Shown here piece by piece: positions 1 to 8,246 of a stretch of DNA of 64,000 bases (its first letter is position 1; every line of letters starts with the position of its first letter). The position numbers were made by a program, and so were the translations under genes. This DNA comes from Nocardiopsis sinuspersici (GTDB lineage: Bacteria; Actinomycetota; Actinomycetes; Streptosporangiales; Streptosporangiaceae), in NCBI GenBank assembly GCA_008638415.1, contig VWVT01000009.1, positions 124,001 through 188,000 of the forward strand, in the 5' to 3' direction. A model generated the notes under the pieces. That model was not told the origin of the DNA. It saw nothing but the letters and a program-made list of their open reading frames with translations, and searched no databases.

Positions 1-1119
1 GTTCGCGCCCGGCTCCTCCAGGGTCCACAGCAGGTCGCCGGTCTCGGGATCGTGCGCGGAGAGCATGGAGGGCGTCTCGGACTGGGCCCAGCGCAGCAGC
101 AGGACCTCCCCGTCCTCTCCGGCCGCGGTCTCCCCGTCGCCTCCGGTGTCCTCCCCGCCCTCGCCGGGGTCCTCCTCCGGCGCCGACCCGCCCTCGGAAC
201 CGGGCAGCGGATAGAAGCCGATCACCTGCGGCGCGGGAACGGGCGCGGAGGTGGGCAGGCCCAGGTCCGCGTCCCCGCCGTCGACCGTCCAGAGCTCATC
301 GCCCGCGGCGGCGCCGTCGGTGTCGGTGTCGGAGTCCGCCCCGGCGTCGGGGTCGACGGAGTACGCGTGCAGGGTGGGGCCGCCGGAGGCGAGCAGCACC
401 AGGCCGTCCCGGGCGGCCACGGGTACGCCCAGGTCGGGCTCCTCCCCGACCCCTTCTCCGGACTCCTCCGAGGCGTCCCCGGCGGGCTCCGTGTCCTCCG
501 CCTCCTCGGAGCCCTCCTCGGCCTCGGGGCCGGGCGGGGCCTCGAACTCGTAGGACCACAGCTCGTCGCCCCCGGGGTCCAGCAGCGAGAAGGCGCCGTG
601 GGGCTCCTGCGAGCTCCATCCGCCGGGGCGGCGCACGGCGAGGCCGTCCAGGTAGGCGTCGCCCTTCTCGGCGGGCTCCCACAGCCGCTCGCCGCGGGCG
701 TCCAGGACGAACGGGGCCCCGTCGGCCTCCGCCATGAGCAGGACCCGTTCGCCGTCGCGGTCGGTGTCGAACCCGCCGAAGCGGGCCTCGCCCTCCCACA
801 GGGTCTCGCCGGTGGCGGCGTCGTGCAGGAGGTGGCGGTCCTCGCTGCCGGAGCTGATGAGGAGGGCGTCTCCGACGGGGCTGATCCGCACTCCGAGGGG
901 GTCGGCGAGGATCTCGTGGACGTCCGCGGTGTCACCGTGCAGGTACCGCAGCACCTCGCCCTCGATCCCGGGCGGGGCCTCCCCGTCGAAGACGGTGGGA
1001 ACCGGGCTCGGCTCCTCCTCCGGTCCGGGTTCGGGGAGTTCCGGATCGCCTGTGCACGCGGCGACCAGCAGCACCGCGAGGCCACAGGTCAGGGCCTGGG
1101 GCACCCGTGAGCTGCGCAT
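1..1119 (-). CDS. Beta-propeller-like lipoprotein, 3' end cut by window edge
   Basis: The minus strand is open from an ATG at 1119 to the left edge, giving at least 373 codons with no stop, so the C-terminus is missing. The N-terminus is a lipoprotein signal: a hydrophobic stretch ending in LLVAAC, with the Cys about residue 23 as lipidation site. The body has repeated blades of the type GETLWEGE, GERLWEPA, GDELWSYE and GDELWTVD, which are typical of PQQ-like (WD40-like) beta-propellers, separated by long acidic Glu/Asp/Gly linkers. A GGGGAG Shine-Dalgarno lies about 9 bases upstream. It is probably an extracellular lipid-anchored binding or scaffold protein; the ligand is unknown. A large plus-strand open frame covers the same DNA but has an implausible composition. 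Confidence 0.8.
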   Translation of the reverse strand, partial: MRSSRVPQALTCGLAVLLVAACTGDPELPEPGPEEEPSPVPTVFDGEAPPGIEGEVLRYLHGDTADVHEILADPLGVRISPVGDALLISSGSEDRHLLHDAATGETLWEGEARFGGFDTDRDGERVLLMAEADGAPFVLDARGERLWEPAEKGDAYLDGLAVRRPGGWSSQEPHGAFSLLDPGGDELWSYEFEAPPGPEAEEGSEEAEDTEPAGDASEESGEGVGEEPDLGVPVAARDGLVLLASGGPTLHAYSVDPDAGADSDTDTDGAAAGDELWTVDGGDADLGLPTSAPVPAPQVIGFYPLPGSEGGSAPEEDPGEGGEDTGGDGETAAGEDGEVLLLRWAQSETPSMLSAHDPETGDLLWTLEEPGAN

Positions 1120-1237
1120 GGAAGGTTTCTCCCCACGAAAGATGATGTTTACGGCAAAATCCTAAGCTGAGCCAGGATATGCCGACACCGCCGACCCTCA
1201 CTCGTTACGGGGGTGGAACGTCGCCGTACCGCGGGGA

Positions 1238-1858
1238 TCAGGGTTCCACCTCCACGACCGTGGTGCCCCTCACCTCGAACTCCGCCCTGCCGCCGGTCAG
1301 CTCGGCCAGGCGCAGCTCGAAGCGGGGAAGCCCGTCCTCGGGCAGGGCCACCTCGATGCGGACCCGGTCGGCGTAGGCGACGTCGCGCACGTCCAGGGAG
1401 GAGTCGCGCAGGTCGCTCTCCAGGCGTCCGCCGAGCACGTAGTCGGCGAACACGTCCACGACGAGGAGCCGGCGGCGTTCCAGGACCCCGAACTCGTCCA
1501 CGGCGGCGGACACCGCGCTGCCGTAGGCCCGGATCAGCCCGCCCGCGCCGAGCTTGACCCCGCCGAAGTAGCGGGTGACCACGGCGACGGTGTCGGTGAG
1601 CCGCCGGTGCCGCAGCACCTCGAGCATGGGCACCCCGGCGGTCCCGGCGGGCTCGCCGTCGTCGCTGGAGCGCTGCACGCCGCCCTCGTCGCCGAGCACG
1701 TAGGCGGTGCAGTTGTGGTTGGCGCTCCAGTGCTCCTTGCGGCGCTCGGCGATGAAGGCGCGTGCGGCTTCCTCACCGTCCACCCTGGCCAGCGCGCAGA
1801 TGAAGCGTGACTTCCTGATCTCCAGCTCGTGCTCGCCGCCGCGTCTGATCGTTCGCAT
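1238..1858 (-). CDS. YigZ/IMPACT family protein (UPF0029)
   Basis: 206 residues. The N-terminal two thirds carry the family signature RSSDDGEPAGTAG at residues 63-75, followed by VTRYFGGVKLGAGGLIRAY, which is diagnostic of the YigZ/IMPACT fold; the last 70 residues match the small C-terminal DUF1949-like domain. Family members are conserved cytoplasmic proteins tied to translation stress through the eukaryotic IMPACT regulator of GCN2; the bacterial role is not settled. The open frame extends upstream to 2398, but homology begins at the ATG at 1858, and the extension runs through the divergent regulator gene. The gene is divergent from the COG2345 regulator at 1969, with 110 bases between them. 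Confidence 0.88.
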   Translation of the reverse strand: MRTIRRGGEHELEIRKSRFICALARVDGEEAARAFIAERRKEHWSANHNCTAYVLGDEGGVQRSSDDGEPAGTAGVPMLEVLRHRRLTDTVAVVTRYFGGVKLGAGGLIRAYGSAVSAAVDEFGVLERRRLLVVDVFADYVLGGRLESDLRDSSLDVRDVAYADRVRIEVALPEDGLPRFELRLAELTGGRAEFEVRGTTVVEVEP

Positions 1859-1968
1859 GTCGCCTGTTCGGCAGGGGTCGTGGTCGTCCACCAGTGTCCC
1901 ATCCCGGTGACGGCACCGGATCACCCGGCGCAGACCACCCGGCGGGTCCGCGCGCGGACAATGGGGGC

Positions 1969-2631
1969 ATGGACGACTCCTCGATCGACGCGGCGCGGAC
2001 CCTGGCCGACCCCGTGCGCCGCAGGCTGTACGAGTACGTGGCGCAGAGCGGCGAGGTCGGCCGCGCCCAGGCCGCCGAAGCGCTCGGCATCCAGCGCACC
2101 CTGGCCGCGCACCACCTGGACCGGCTGGCGGACGCCGGGCTGCTGGAGGTGTCCCTGCGCAAGGTGAGCGGCCGTGAGGGGCCGGGCTCGGGACGTCCGG
2201 CCAAGCTGTACCGGCGCTCCGCCGGGGAGCTGTCCCTGCACCTGCCCCCGAGGGACTACGAGCTGGCCGCGCACGTGCTGGCGGAGGCGGTGGAGCGCCA
2301 CGGCGCCGAGGAGTCCCTGCACGCGGCCGCGCGCGAGGAGGGCCGCCGGATCGGGGCCGGGCACCGGGGCGAGCCGCTCGACGAACTGCTGCGCGCACGG
2401 GGCTACGAGCCCGGGGAGGGGGTGGAGGACGGCGCCGGAGACGGTGCCGTGCGGCTGCGCAACTGCCCCTTCCACACCCTGGCGCGCGCCTTCCCGCCGC
2501 TGGCCTGCGGCCTGAACCTGGAGCTGTTGCGCGGGATGCTGGAGGGGCGCGGCGAGGACGGCGAACGCGCCCGGATGGACGCCCGGCCGGACCGCTGCTG
2601 CGTGGTGATCTCCAAAAACAATGAACGTTGA
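1969..2631 (+). CDS. COG2345-type HTH regulator with C-terminal Cys cluster
   Basis: 220 residues. Residues 8-62 form a winged helix-turn-helix of the ArsR/DeoR type (LADPVRRRLYEYVAQSGEV, then the recognition region QRTLAAHHLDRLADAGLLE). The C-terminal half contains the NCPFHTLA motif and Cys166, Cys180, Cys210 and Cys211. This arrangement is shared with COG2345/SufR-like regulators, where cysteines bind an Fe-S cluster or metal; the bound cofactor here is inference. The start is the ATG at 1969. No normal Shine-Dalgarno spacing is visible, so the mRNA may be leaderless. The next gene begins 33 bases downstream and may be its target, since its promoter overlaps this gene's stop codon. Confidence 0.8.
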   Translation: MDDSSIDAARTLADPVRRRLYEYVAQSGEVGRAQAAEALGIQRTLAAHHLDRLADAGLLEVSLRKVSGREGPGSGRPAKLYRRSAGELSLHLPPRDYELAAHVLAEAVERHGAEESLHAAAREEGRRIGAGHRGEPLDELLRARGYEPGEGVEDGAGDGAVRLRNCPFHTLARAFPPLACGLNLELLRGMLEGRGEDGERARMDARPDRCCVVISKNNER

Positions 2632-2657
2632 CATAGAAGCCCGGGCCATGGTGTGCT
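2628..2657 (+). promoter_or_regulatory. Candidate sigma70-type promoter for a leaderless mRNA
   Basis: A perfect TTGACA (2628-2633) overlaps the TGA stop of the regulator gene. An 18-base spacer leads to TGTGCT (2652-2657), a weak -10. Transcription from this pair would begin at about 2664-2665, on the ATG of the DUF3291 gene, which has no Shine-Dalgarno. The -35 is seen directly; leaderless initiation is inferred. Confidence 0.45.
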
Positions 2658-2664
2658 GTGCCAC

Positions 2665-3147
2665 ATGAACGAGACCCCCTCCTCCGGCCACCACCTGGCC
2701 CAGATCAACGTCGGCGTCCTGAAGGCACCCCTCGACGACCCCTCCATGGCGGGGTTCGCCGAACGGATCGACCCCGTCAACGCCCTGGCCGACGAGGCGC
2801 CCGGATTCGTGTGGCGGCTGGTGGAGGAGGGTGCGGGGGACGCCACCGGCCTGCGCCCCTTCGGTGACGCGCTCCTGATCAACTACTCCGTCTGGGAGGA
2901 CGTGGAGTCGCTGTGGAACTTCACGTACCGGAGCGAGCACCTGGAACTGCTGCGCGGCCGCCGGGAGTGGTTCGAGCGCATCGAGGAGGCGTACCTGGCC
3001 CTGTGGTGGGTTCCCAGCGGTACGATCCCCACAGTCGAGGAGGCCGGAAGGCGCCTGGACCTGTTGCGCGAGCACGGTCCCACTCCGGAGGCCTTCACCC
3101 TCAGGACGTCCTTCCCGCCCCCGGCAGATCGCGCTCCGCACGTCTAG
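2665..3147 (+). CDS. DUF3291-family protein
   Basis: 160 residues, soluble. The sequence has the family pattern: HLAQINVGVLKAPLDDP at the N-terminus, FVWRL in the middle, then a YSVWEDVESLWNFTY segment and LWWVP near residue 115. DUF3291 proteins adopt a dimeric alpha/beta-barrel fold related to small monooxygenases such as YgiN, but no reaction is established. The ATG at 2665 is used because the alternative GTG at 2653 only adds four residues and lies inside the predicted promoter. It is probably controlled by, or expressed beside, the upstream COG2345 regulator. Confidence 0.8.
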   Translation: MNETPSSGHHLAQINVGVLKAPLDDPSMAGFAERIDPVNALADEAPGFVWRLVEEGAGDATGLRPFGDALLINYSVWEDVESLWNFTYRSEHLELLRGRREWFERIEEAYLALWWVPSGTIPTVEEAGRRLDLLREHGPTPEAFTLRTSFPPPADRAPHV

Positions 3148-3210
3148 TCACCCTCCGGATACTTTGAGTAGTCTTGCGGGCGACACCGAGAACACACCGG
3201 GAGTTCCGTC

Positions 3211-3831
3211 ATGCGCATGACACCACTCGCTGTCGGCCTGGCCCTGACAGCGATCCTCGCCTCCGGATGCGCGCGGCCCGAGCCCGCCGCCGACGACGGC
3301 TCCGCCACCCCCGAGGCCACCTCGGGGACCCGTCCCACCGCCTCCCCCATGGTGACCGCCTCCACCTTCCTGCCGCCCGGCGAGGGCACGGGCGCCATCA
3401 CCTACGACGAGACGGCCGTGCCCCCGGGCGCCACCTCCGACGTGCAGGTACGCGAGCAGGAGGGCGAGACCTACGTGCAGTTCACCGGCACCGGCCTGGC
3501 GCCCGACCGCGAGTTCGGCGCCCACGTGCACACCCGGCCCTGCGGCGAGAAGCCCGGGGACGCGGGCCCCCACTACCAGAACGAGGCCGATCCGGCCGCG
3601 ACCGGGGGCGAGCCGTCCTCCGATCCCGCCTACGCCAACCCCGAGAACGAGGTCTGGCTGGACTTCACCACCGACGAGAGCGGCAACGCCTACGCCACCG
3701 CCACGGTGGACTGGGAGTTCCGTGAGGGCGAGGCCCGGTCCCTGGTGCTGCACGAGCACCACACCAGCACCGGGCCCGGCGAGGCGGGCACCGCGGGGGA
3801 CCGCCTGGCCTGCGTCAGCGTCGACTTCTGA
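3211..3831 (+). CDS. Cu/Zn superoxide dismutase-family lipoprotein
   Basis: 206 residues. A signal peptide ends in the lipobox ILASGC with Cys20 as lipidation site, followed by a Ser/Thr/Pro-rich tether to about residue 50. The SodC-like domain keeps the copper-ligand pattern His105-x-His107 (GAHVHTRPC), His121 (GPHYQNE) and His181 (VLHEHH), and Cys111 with Cys201 (RLACVSVDF) are placed to form the conserved disulfide. The usual zinc-loop His/Asp ligands and the GDLGN-type loop are hard to recognise, so it may be a copper-only or degenerate dismutase acting outside the membrane. The start is well supported: GGGAG lies 7 bases before the ATG. It is followed by a strong terminator hairpin. Confidence 0.82.
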   Translation: MRMTPLAVGLALTAILASGCARPEPAADDGSATPEATSGTRPTASPMVTASTFLPPGEGTGAITYDETAVPPGATSDVQVREQEGETYVQFTGTGLAPDREFGAHVHTRPCGEKPGDAGPHYQNEADPAATGGEPSSDPAYANPENEVWLDFTTDESGNAYATATVDWEFREGEARSLVLHEHHTSTGPGEAGTAGDRLACVSVDF

Positions 3832-3838
3832 CGCCGGC

Positions 3839-3877
3839 CCCTCCCCGGGCGCGGGATCCGGACGCGCCCGGGGAGGG
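3839..3877. terminator. Bidirectional terminator hairpin
   Basis: A perfect 15-base-pair inverted repeat (CCCTCCCCGGGCGCG, loop of 9, complementary arm 3863-3877). It lies between the convergent SOD-like gene (stop 3831) and yidC-like gene (stop 3899). There is no T-tract, as is common for actinobacterial intrinsic terminators. Confidence 0.8.
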
Positions 3878-3898
3878 ACGGAGCCGCCGTGTCCCCGC

Positions 3899-4624
3899 TC
3901 AGTCGGGGATGACCCGGCGCAGGAGGAGCCGCTCGCCCAGCGCCCAGGCGCCGGAGGTCAGCAGGTACAGGCCAGCGGCCAGCGGCACGAGGGCGGCCAC
4001 CACCACGGTCGTGAACTGCATGTAGCTCAGGAAGCCCGGTTGCGGCTGGTTCGGGTTGGCGGCCGCGTTCGCCCGCATGACGGGCAGCATGAGGTAGCGG
4101 CGGCTCGCCCAGGCCACGAGGGCGATCAGGGCGATCAGGGCGATGACGACGGCGAACACCGGCGCCACGGACAGGCCGTCGGCGCCGGCCAGCATGGTCG
4201 CCCCCAGCTCGACACCGCCGAAGGTGTGGTCGAGCATCGGCTCGTCGACGCCCCCGGCCCCGATGAAGACACCGTAGAGCGCGACCACGACGGGCATCTG
4301 CGCCAGGGAGGGCAGGCATCCCGCCAGCGGTGAGGTCCCCGCCTCGGTGTAGACCCTGCGCTGCTCGGCGACGAGCTTCTCGGGGTTCTTGCCGTGCTCG
4401 GCGTTGATCTCGGCCAGTCGTGGGGCCAGGCGCGCGCGGGCCTTCTCCGCGCGGACCTGCATCACGCCGAGGGGGACGAGCAGCAGGCGCACGGCCACGG
4501 TCAGGGCCACGACGGCGAGTCCCGCCGCCAGGCCCGCGGTGAGGGGCGTGAGCAGCGAGGTGAGGGTGGCGAGGGTTGTCGAGAGCAGGGTCATGGCGGC
4601 CGCGATCGGCCCGAAGCTGTACAA
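3899..4624 (-). CDS. YidC/Oxa1-family membrane protein insertase (short form)
   Basis: 241 residues. Several membrane spans are visible (about 15-48, 95-115, 150-175 and 195-220). The region between spans has the YidC2 signature: AVRLLLVPLGVMQVRAEKAR with the conserved intramembrane Arg, and YTEAGTSPLAGCLPSLAQMPV. The protein inserts and folds membrane proteins at the cytoplasmic membrane. It lacks the large extra domain and the basic tail of the main YidC and is not next to rpmH/rnpA, so it is probably a second copy. The TTG start at 4624 is uncertain; an ATG at 4594 would remove 10 residues. The DUF6412 gene upstream is a frequent partner in actinobacteria. Confidence 0.85.
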   Translation of the reverse strand: MYSFGPIAAAMTLLSTTLATLTSLLTPLTAGLAAGLAVVALTVAVRLLLVPLGVMQVRAEKARARLAPRLAEINAEHGKNPEKLVAEQRRVYTEAGTSPLAGCLPSLAQMPVVVALYGVFIGAGGVDEPMLDHTFGGVELGATMLAGADGLSVAPVFAVVIALIALIALVAWASRRYLMLPVMRANAAANPNQPQPGFLSYMQFTTVVVAALVPLAAGLYLLTSGAWALGERLLLRRVIPD

Positions 4625-4692
4625 GGTCGGATGGCCCTTCGTCCGGTACGGGAGGAACAGACGTCAGGCCGCTCGGGAAGGCGCGGAAGCGG

Positions 4693-4983
4693 TCAGCGAG
4701 CGGCCGGAAGGGCCGCGCCGGGTGCTCTCGGACGGGGCCGTCCGGGCGCGTCGGGGTCGCGGAGGGCGAGCACGGGCATACGCGCCGACCTGCGGCGCAT
4801 CGCGTGCGCCGTGCGCGTGGCCGTGTCGCCCGCGGGCCGCGGAGCGGCGCCGCACAGGACGCACAGGGCGACGGCCGTGCCGACGGTGGCCAGCAGCAGG
4901 GCCAGGGTGGCGGGGGACGGGAGGAGCTCGGCCGGGACGACGCCCAGCATGAGGAACTCGAAGAACGTGAGCACGAGACTCAT
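4693..4983 (-). CDS. DUF6412-family small membrane protein
   Basis: 96 residues. A hydrophobic N-terminal half (about 1-22 and 26-48, including ALLLATVGTAVALCVLCGAA) suggests one or two membrane segments. A basic cytoplasmic tail ends in RDPDAPGRPRPRAPG, which I recognise as the hallmark of the DUF6412 family that neighbours short YidC genes in Streptomyces and relatives. The function is unknown; pairing with the insertase suggests a client or accessory role. AGGGAGG lies 5-11 bases upstream of the ATG at 4983. The stop is 69 bases from the yidC-like start, so the two are probably one transcript. Confidence 0.7.
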   Translation of the reverse strand: MSLVLTFFEFLMLGVVPAELLPSPATLALLLATVGTAVALCVLCGAAPRPAGDTATRTAHAMRRRSARMPVLALRDPDAPGRPRPRAPGAALPAAR

Positions 4984-5269
4984 GGCACCCTCCCTCCTCG
5001 CTCGCGGCAGGACCGCATCCTATCCGCCCCTTCCGTGGCCGACAACGCGCGTCCGGGCCCGGACCGGCGCGTTGTCCGGGGCCGGCGGCACGTCCTCCGG
5101 GGCCGGGCCGGCACCCCCCGGACCGGTACGGCCCCGAGAAATCCGACGACACTCCGCCCGGGCTCCGCTCGGTTCGCGTGATCCTGTAGCTAAATGACAC
5201 AGAGTAACCAACTCAGTACTCGCCAGGAGCCGTCGTGCCCGTGCGAGCCCGGCAGAGAAGGGGAATCAC

Positions 5270-5590
5270 GTGCCGATCCGCCCTGCGAACCTCGCCACCA
5301 TGTCCGCCACCATCGCCGGAGCGATCGCCGGACTGTCGAGCAGAGAAGAGGACCAGGCTCCCCCGGTCCGGGTCACGTTCGAGTCCGGCTACGAGCAGAC
5401 CCTGGAGAACGGGGGATGCCGCACCCTCAAGACCGGACAGGGCGGCGTCACCGGGATCGCCACGGAGAGCAAGGTCAAGTTCGCCCTCTTCGCCGGAACG
5501 AGCTGCCAGGGCAGCCGCGCCCTGGCCTCCGGGCACGGCTCGGTGAGCTTCGGCGACCCGGTCCTCGCGGGAGCCATCGTCATCGGCTGA
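5270..5590 (+). CDS. Small hypothetical protein
   Basis: 106 residues from a GTG at 5270, with AGAAGGGGA about 5-6 bases upstream. No convincing signal peptide. The C-terminal 70 residues are Gly/Ser/Thr-rich with two cysteines (GGCRTLKTG, TSCQGSRALASG) and end in AGAIVIG. The pattern loosely recalls beta/gamma-crystallin-like or inhibitor-like all-beta proteins, but I cannot assign a family. It stands alone, and the next gene is convergent. Length, start context and codon bias support a real gene; the function is unknown. Confidence 0.55.
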   Translation: MPIRPANLATMSATIAGAIAGLSSREEDQAPPVRVTFESGYEQTLENGGCRTLKTGQGGVTGIATESKVKFALFAGTSCQGSRALASGHGSVSFGDPVLAGAIVIG

Positions 5591-5609
5591 CCACCGCCGG
5601 ACCGGCGCG

Positions 5610-6572
5610 TCACCGCCCCGCGTTCCCGCGGATCCCGGCGACGCCCTCGGGCAGGGCCTCCAGGGTGTCCCCGGGTGAGCACAGCACCGCGCCGGCGACC
5701 GCGTGGCCGAGGGCCAGCCGCCGCTCCACGGGCAGGCCGTCGAGCAGCCCGGACAGGAACCCCGCGGCGAACGCGTCGCCCGCGCCGACCGCCTCGACCA
5801 CGTTCACCGGAGGGGACGGCACGAACACCGCGCCGTCCGCGTCGAAGCAGGTCGCGCCGTGCTCGGCGTCCTTGACCACCAGCACCGGGACCCCGGGCAG
5901 CACCGCCCGCACGTCCTCGGCGGTCGGGGTGCCCCACAGCCGCTCGGCCTCGTCCCGGCCCACGAACACCACGTCCGCGCGGCGTGCGAGGTCGAGCAGC
6001 ACCGGCGCGGCGGCCTCCGGCGGCCACAGGGCGGGCCGGTGGTTGACGTCGAAGGAGCGCAGCACGCCGTCCCCGGCCCCGTGGTCCAGCAGGTGCTCCA
6101 CGAGCGCGGCGGCCCTCGCGGACAGCGCCGGGGTGATGCCCGACAGGTGGACGGCGCGTGCGCCCAGCGACCGCACCCTGTCGGCGTCGGCGGCCGACAG
6201 CGCGGACGCGGCCGACCCGGCGCGGTAGTACAGCACCCCCGCGCCGCCCGGGGCGGTGTCCTTGACGTACAGGCCGGTGGGACGCCCGGGGTCCACCTCC
6301 ACACCGCGCACGTCCACGCCCCACTCGGCGACGGACTCGGTGACGATCCTGCCGAAGGGGTCGTCGCCGACCCGGCTGACCCAGGCGGCGGTGTGCCCCA
6401 GGCGGGCCAGGGCGACCGCCACGTTGGACTCGGCGCCGCCGGTGCCCACGACGAGCTTCGTTCCGGCGTTGAGCGCATCGGAGGAGGCGAGCACGGCCAT
6501 GGTCTCCCCGACGCAGACGACGTCGGTCCCGCCCGTCGGCCCGCCCCCGGTGTCGTTTCGGCGGTCGGTCAT
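5610..6572 (-). CDS. PfkB-family sugar kinase (KDG kinase-like)
   Basis: 320 residues. The ribokinase/PfkB fold is shown by VVCVGETMAVL near the N-terminus, GGAESNVAVALARLG (PfkB signature 1) and NVVEAVGAGDAFAAGFLSGL near residue 255, which holds the catalytic Asp and anion-hole GAGD. The overall layout resembles 2-keto-3-deoxygluconate kinases, but the substrate cannot be read from the sequence. The start codon overlaps the stop of the D-aminoacylase gene in a TGATG arrangement, so the two are translationally coupled. The context suggests it phosphorylates a sugar acid or amino-sugar product released by the neighbouring deacylase. Confidence 0.88.
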   Translation of the reverse strand: MTDRRNDTGGGPTGGTDVVCVGETMAVLASSDALNAGTKLVVGTGGAESNVAVALARLGHTAAWVSRVGDDPFGRIVTESVAEWGVDVRGVEVDPGRPTGLYVKDTAPGGAGVLYYRAGSAASALSAADADRVRSLGARAVHLSGITPALSARAAALVEHLLDHGAGDGVLRSFDVNHRPALWPPEAAAPVLLDLARRADVVFVGRDEAERLWGTPTAEDVRAVLPGVPVLVVKDAEHGATCFDADGAVFVPSPPVNVVEAVGAGDAFAAGFLSGLLDGLPVERRLALGHAVAGAVLCSPGDTLEALPEGVAGIRGNAGR

Positions 6573-8167
6573 CAGCGGTTCCTCCGAACGGATCGGCCGG
6601 GGAGGCGGTCGGTGCGGTGCCCGTCCCGGACGGTGAACTCCCCGGACACGAGGACGTGGTGGATGCCCTGGGGCGCGAGGCGGGGCTCCTCGTAGGTGGC
6701 GCGCGCGGCCACGGTGTCGGGATCGAAGACCACCAGGTCGGCGACCGCCCCCGTCTGGACGACGCCCCGGTCGGTGAGGCCGAGTCTGCGGGCGGGCCGC
6801 GAGGTGAGGTGGCGGACGCACTCCTCCAGGGTGAGCACACCGAGTTCGCGCACGTAGTGGCCGAGATAGCGGGGGAAGGTGCCCCAGCCGCGCGGATGCG
6901 GCTTGGCGCCGGCGAGGATGCCGTCGCTGCCGGCGGTGTGGGAGCTGTGCCGCATGATGGTGCGGATGTTCTCCTCGTTGCCGACCTGGAGCAGGCAGCC
7001 GCCGCGCAGCTCGTCGGCCACGAGCAGGTCCGCGTAGAGGCCGGCGGGCTCCTCGCCGCGCTTCTCGGCGAGGTCGGCGACGGATGAGCCGACGGCCCAG
7101 GACAGGGCGGGGTCTCCGACGCCGGTGACGACGATGGCCGACCAGTCCATGGGGACGCCGTGGTTGCCGTCGGTGCCCTCGACCTCGATCTCGTGCAGGA
7201 TGCGTGCCCTGGTGGGCGCGTCGCGCAGGCGCTCCAGGGTGGCGGCGGTGCCGCCGGCCTGTGCCCAGCCGGGCAGCGGTGCGCCGAGGTGGGTGGCGCT
7301 GGCCCGGTAGGGATAGCTGTCCAGGGTGACGTCGAGCCCGTAGCGGACGGTGGCCTCGTCGATGGCGTCGAGGACCTCGGGTGCGCGGCCGCGGTTCCGG
7401 GGGAAGTTGACGTGGCAGTGCGCGAGGTGCAGGGCCACGTGGGCGCGGCGGGCGACCTCCAGGCACTCCTGGTAGGACTCCACGACCCGGGAGCCGTAGT
7501 TGCGGTGGTGGGGGCAGTAGTAGCCGCCCGCGGCGTGGACGGGTGCGAGCAGGGCGGTGATCTCGTCGTCGGTGGCGTACATGCCGGGGGTGTAGGTCAG
7601 GCCGGTGGAGAGGCCGTGCGCCCCGTCGTCCATGCCCTGGGCGACGATCCGGCGCATGCGGTCGAGTTCGCCGGGGGTGGGCGGGCGGTCCTCGCCGCCG
7701 ACGACCATCATGCGGACGTTTCCCTGGGGGACGAGGCAGGCGGCGTTGACCGGGGAGCCCGCGTCGATCCGGTCCAGGTACTCGCCGACGGTGCGCCAGG
7801 AGTGGTCCAGGCGGGGCCTGCCGTTCCATCCGGCGAGCTGGGCGCGGAGTTCCTCGACGGTGTCGTCGGTGACGGGGGCGTAGCCGAGTCCGTCCTGGCC
7901 GAGGACCTCCAGGGTGACGCCCTGGAGGGTCTTGGCCTCGTGCGCGGGGTCGGCGAGGACGGCCAGGTCCGAGTGGGAGTGCATGTCGATGAAGCCGGGG
8001 GCGACCACGAGCCCGTCCACGTCGACGACGGCGCCGGCGGTGCGCGCGTTGCCGGGCGGGAGGACGCCGCTGATGCGGCCCTGGCGGAGGACGAGGTCGG
8101 CGCGGCGGGAGGGCCCGCCGGTGCCGTCGACCACCCGTCCCCCGGTGAGTACGGTCTCGGACTGCAC
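6572..8167 (-). CDS. N-acyl-D-amino-acid deacylase (D-aminoacylase)
   Basis: 531 residues of the amidohydrolase superfamily. The metal site begins with HSHSD (His63, His65), and the late motif SDGILAGAKPHPRGWGTFPRYLG region (starting near residue 430) holds the catalytic Asp of the family. Internal blocks GLSTGLTY and CHVN also fit D-aminoacylases. The enzyme hydrolyses N-acyl-D-amino acids or related D-amidohydrolase substrates. The GTG at 8167 is chosen because GGAGG lies 4 bases upstream; longer starts lack a ribosome site. It is the first gene of a two-gene operon with the PfkB kinase and is divergent from RidA, which removes reactive enamines, so amino-acid catabolism is the likely theme. 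Confidence 0.9.
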   Translation of the reverse strand: MQSETVLTGGRVVDGTGGPSRRADLVLRQGRISGVLPPGNARTAGAVVDVDGLVVAPGFIDMHSHSDLAVLADPAHEAKTLQGVTLEVLGQDGLGYAPVTDDTVEELRAQLAGWNGRPRLDHSWRTVGEYLDRIDAGSPVNAACLVPQGNVRMMVVGGEDRPPTPGELDRMRRIVAQGMDDGAHGLSTGLTYTPGMYATDDEITALLAPVHAAGGYYCPHHRNYGSRVVESYQECLEVARRAHVALHLAHCHVNFPRNRGRAPEVLDAIDEATVRYGLDVTLDSYPYRASATHLGAPLPGWAQAGGTAATLERLRDAPTRARILHEIEVEGTDGNHGVPMDWSAIVVTGVGDPALSWAVGSSVADLAEKRGEEPAGLYADLLVADELRGGCLLQVGNEENIRTIMRHSSHTAGSDGILAGAKPHPRGWGTFPRYLGHYVRELGVLTLEECVRHLTSRPARRLGLTDRGVVQTGAVADLVVFDPDTVAARATYEEPRLAPQGIHHVLVSGEFTVRDGHRTDRLPGRSVRRNR

Positions 8168-8246
8168 TGTTCCTCCGATCGAAGTGCCGATCGCCGATGG
8201 CGGCGCGCCGTCACCAGTGTGTCGGTGCGGCCCAAGATACGCTGTC

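Noticed and set aside
52-1110. 352-residue plus-strand open frame
   Set aside because: Gly/Val/Leu-rich random composition; it is the shadow of the minus-strand lipoprotein gene, which has a lipobox, repeated propeller blades and a ribosome site.
5270-5590. Beta/gamma-crystallin or protease-inhibitor call for the small protein
   Set aside because: The resemblance is limited to Gly/Cys spacing and no signal peptide is visible; left as hypothetical.
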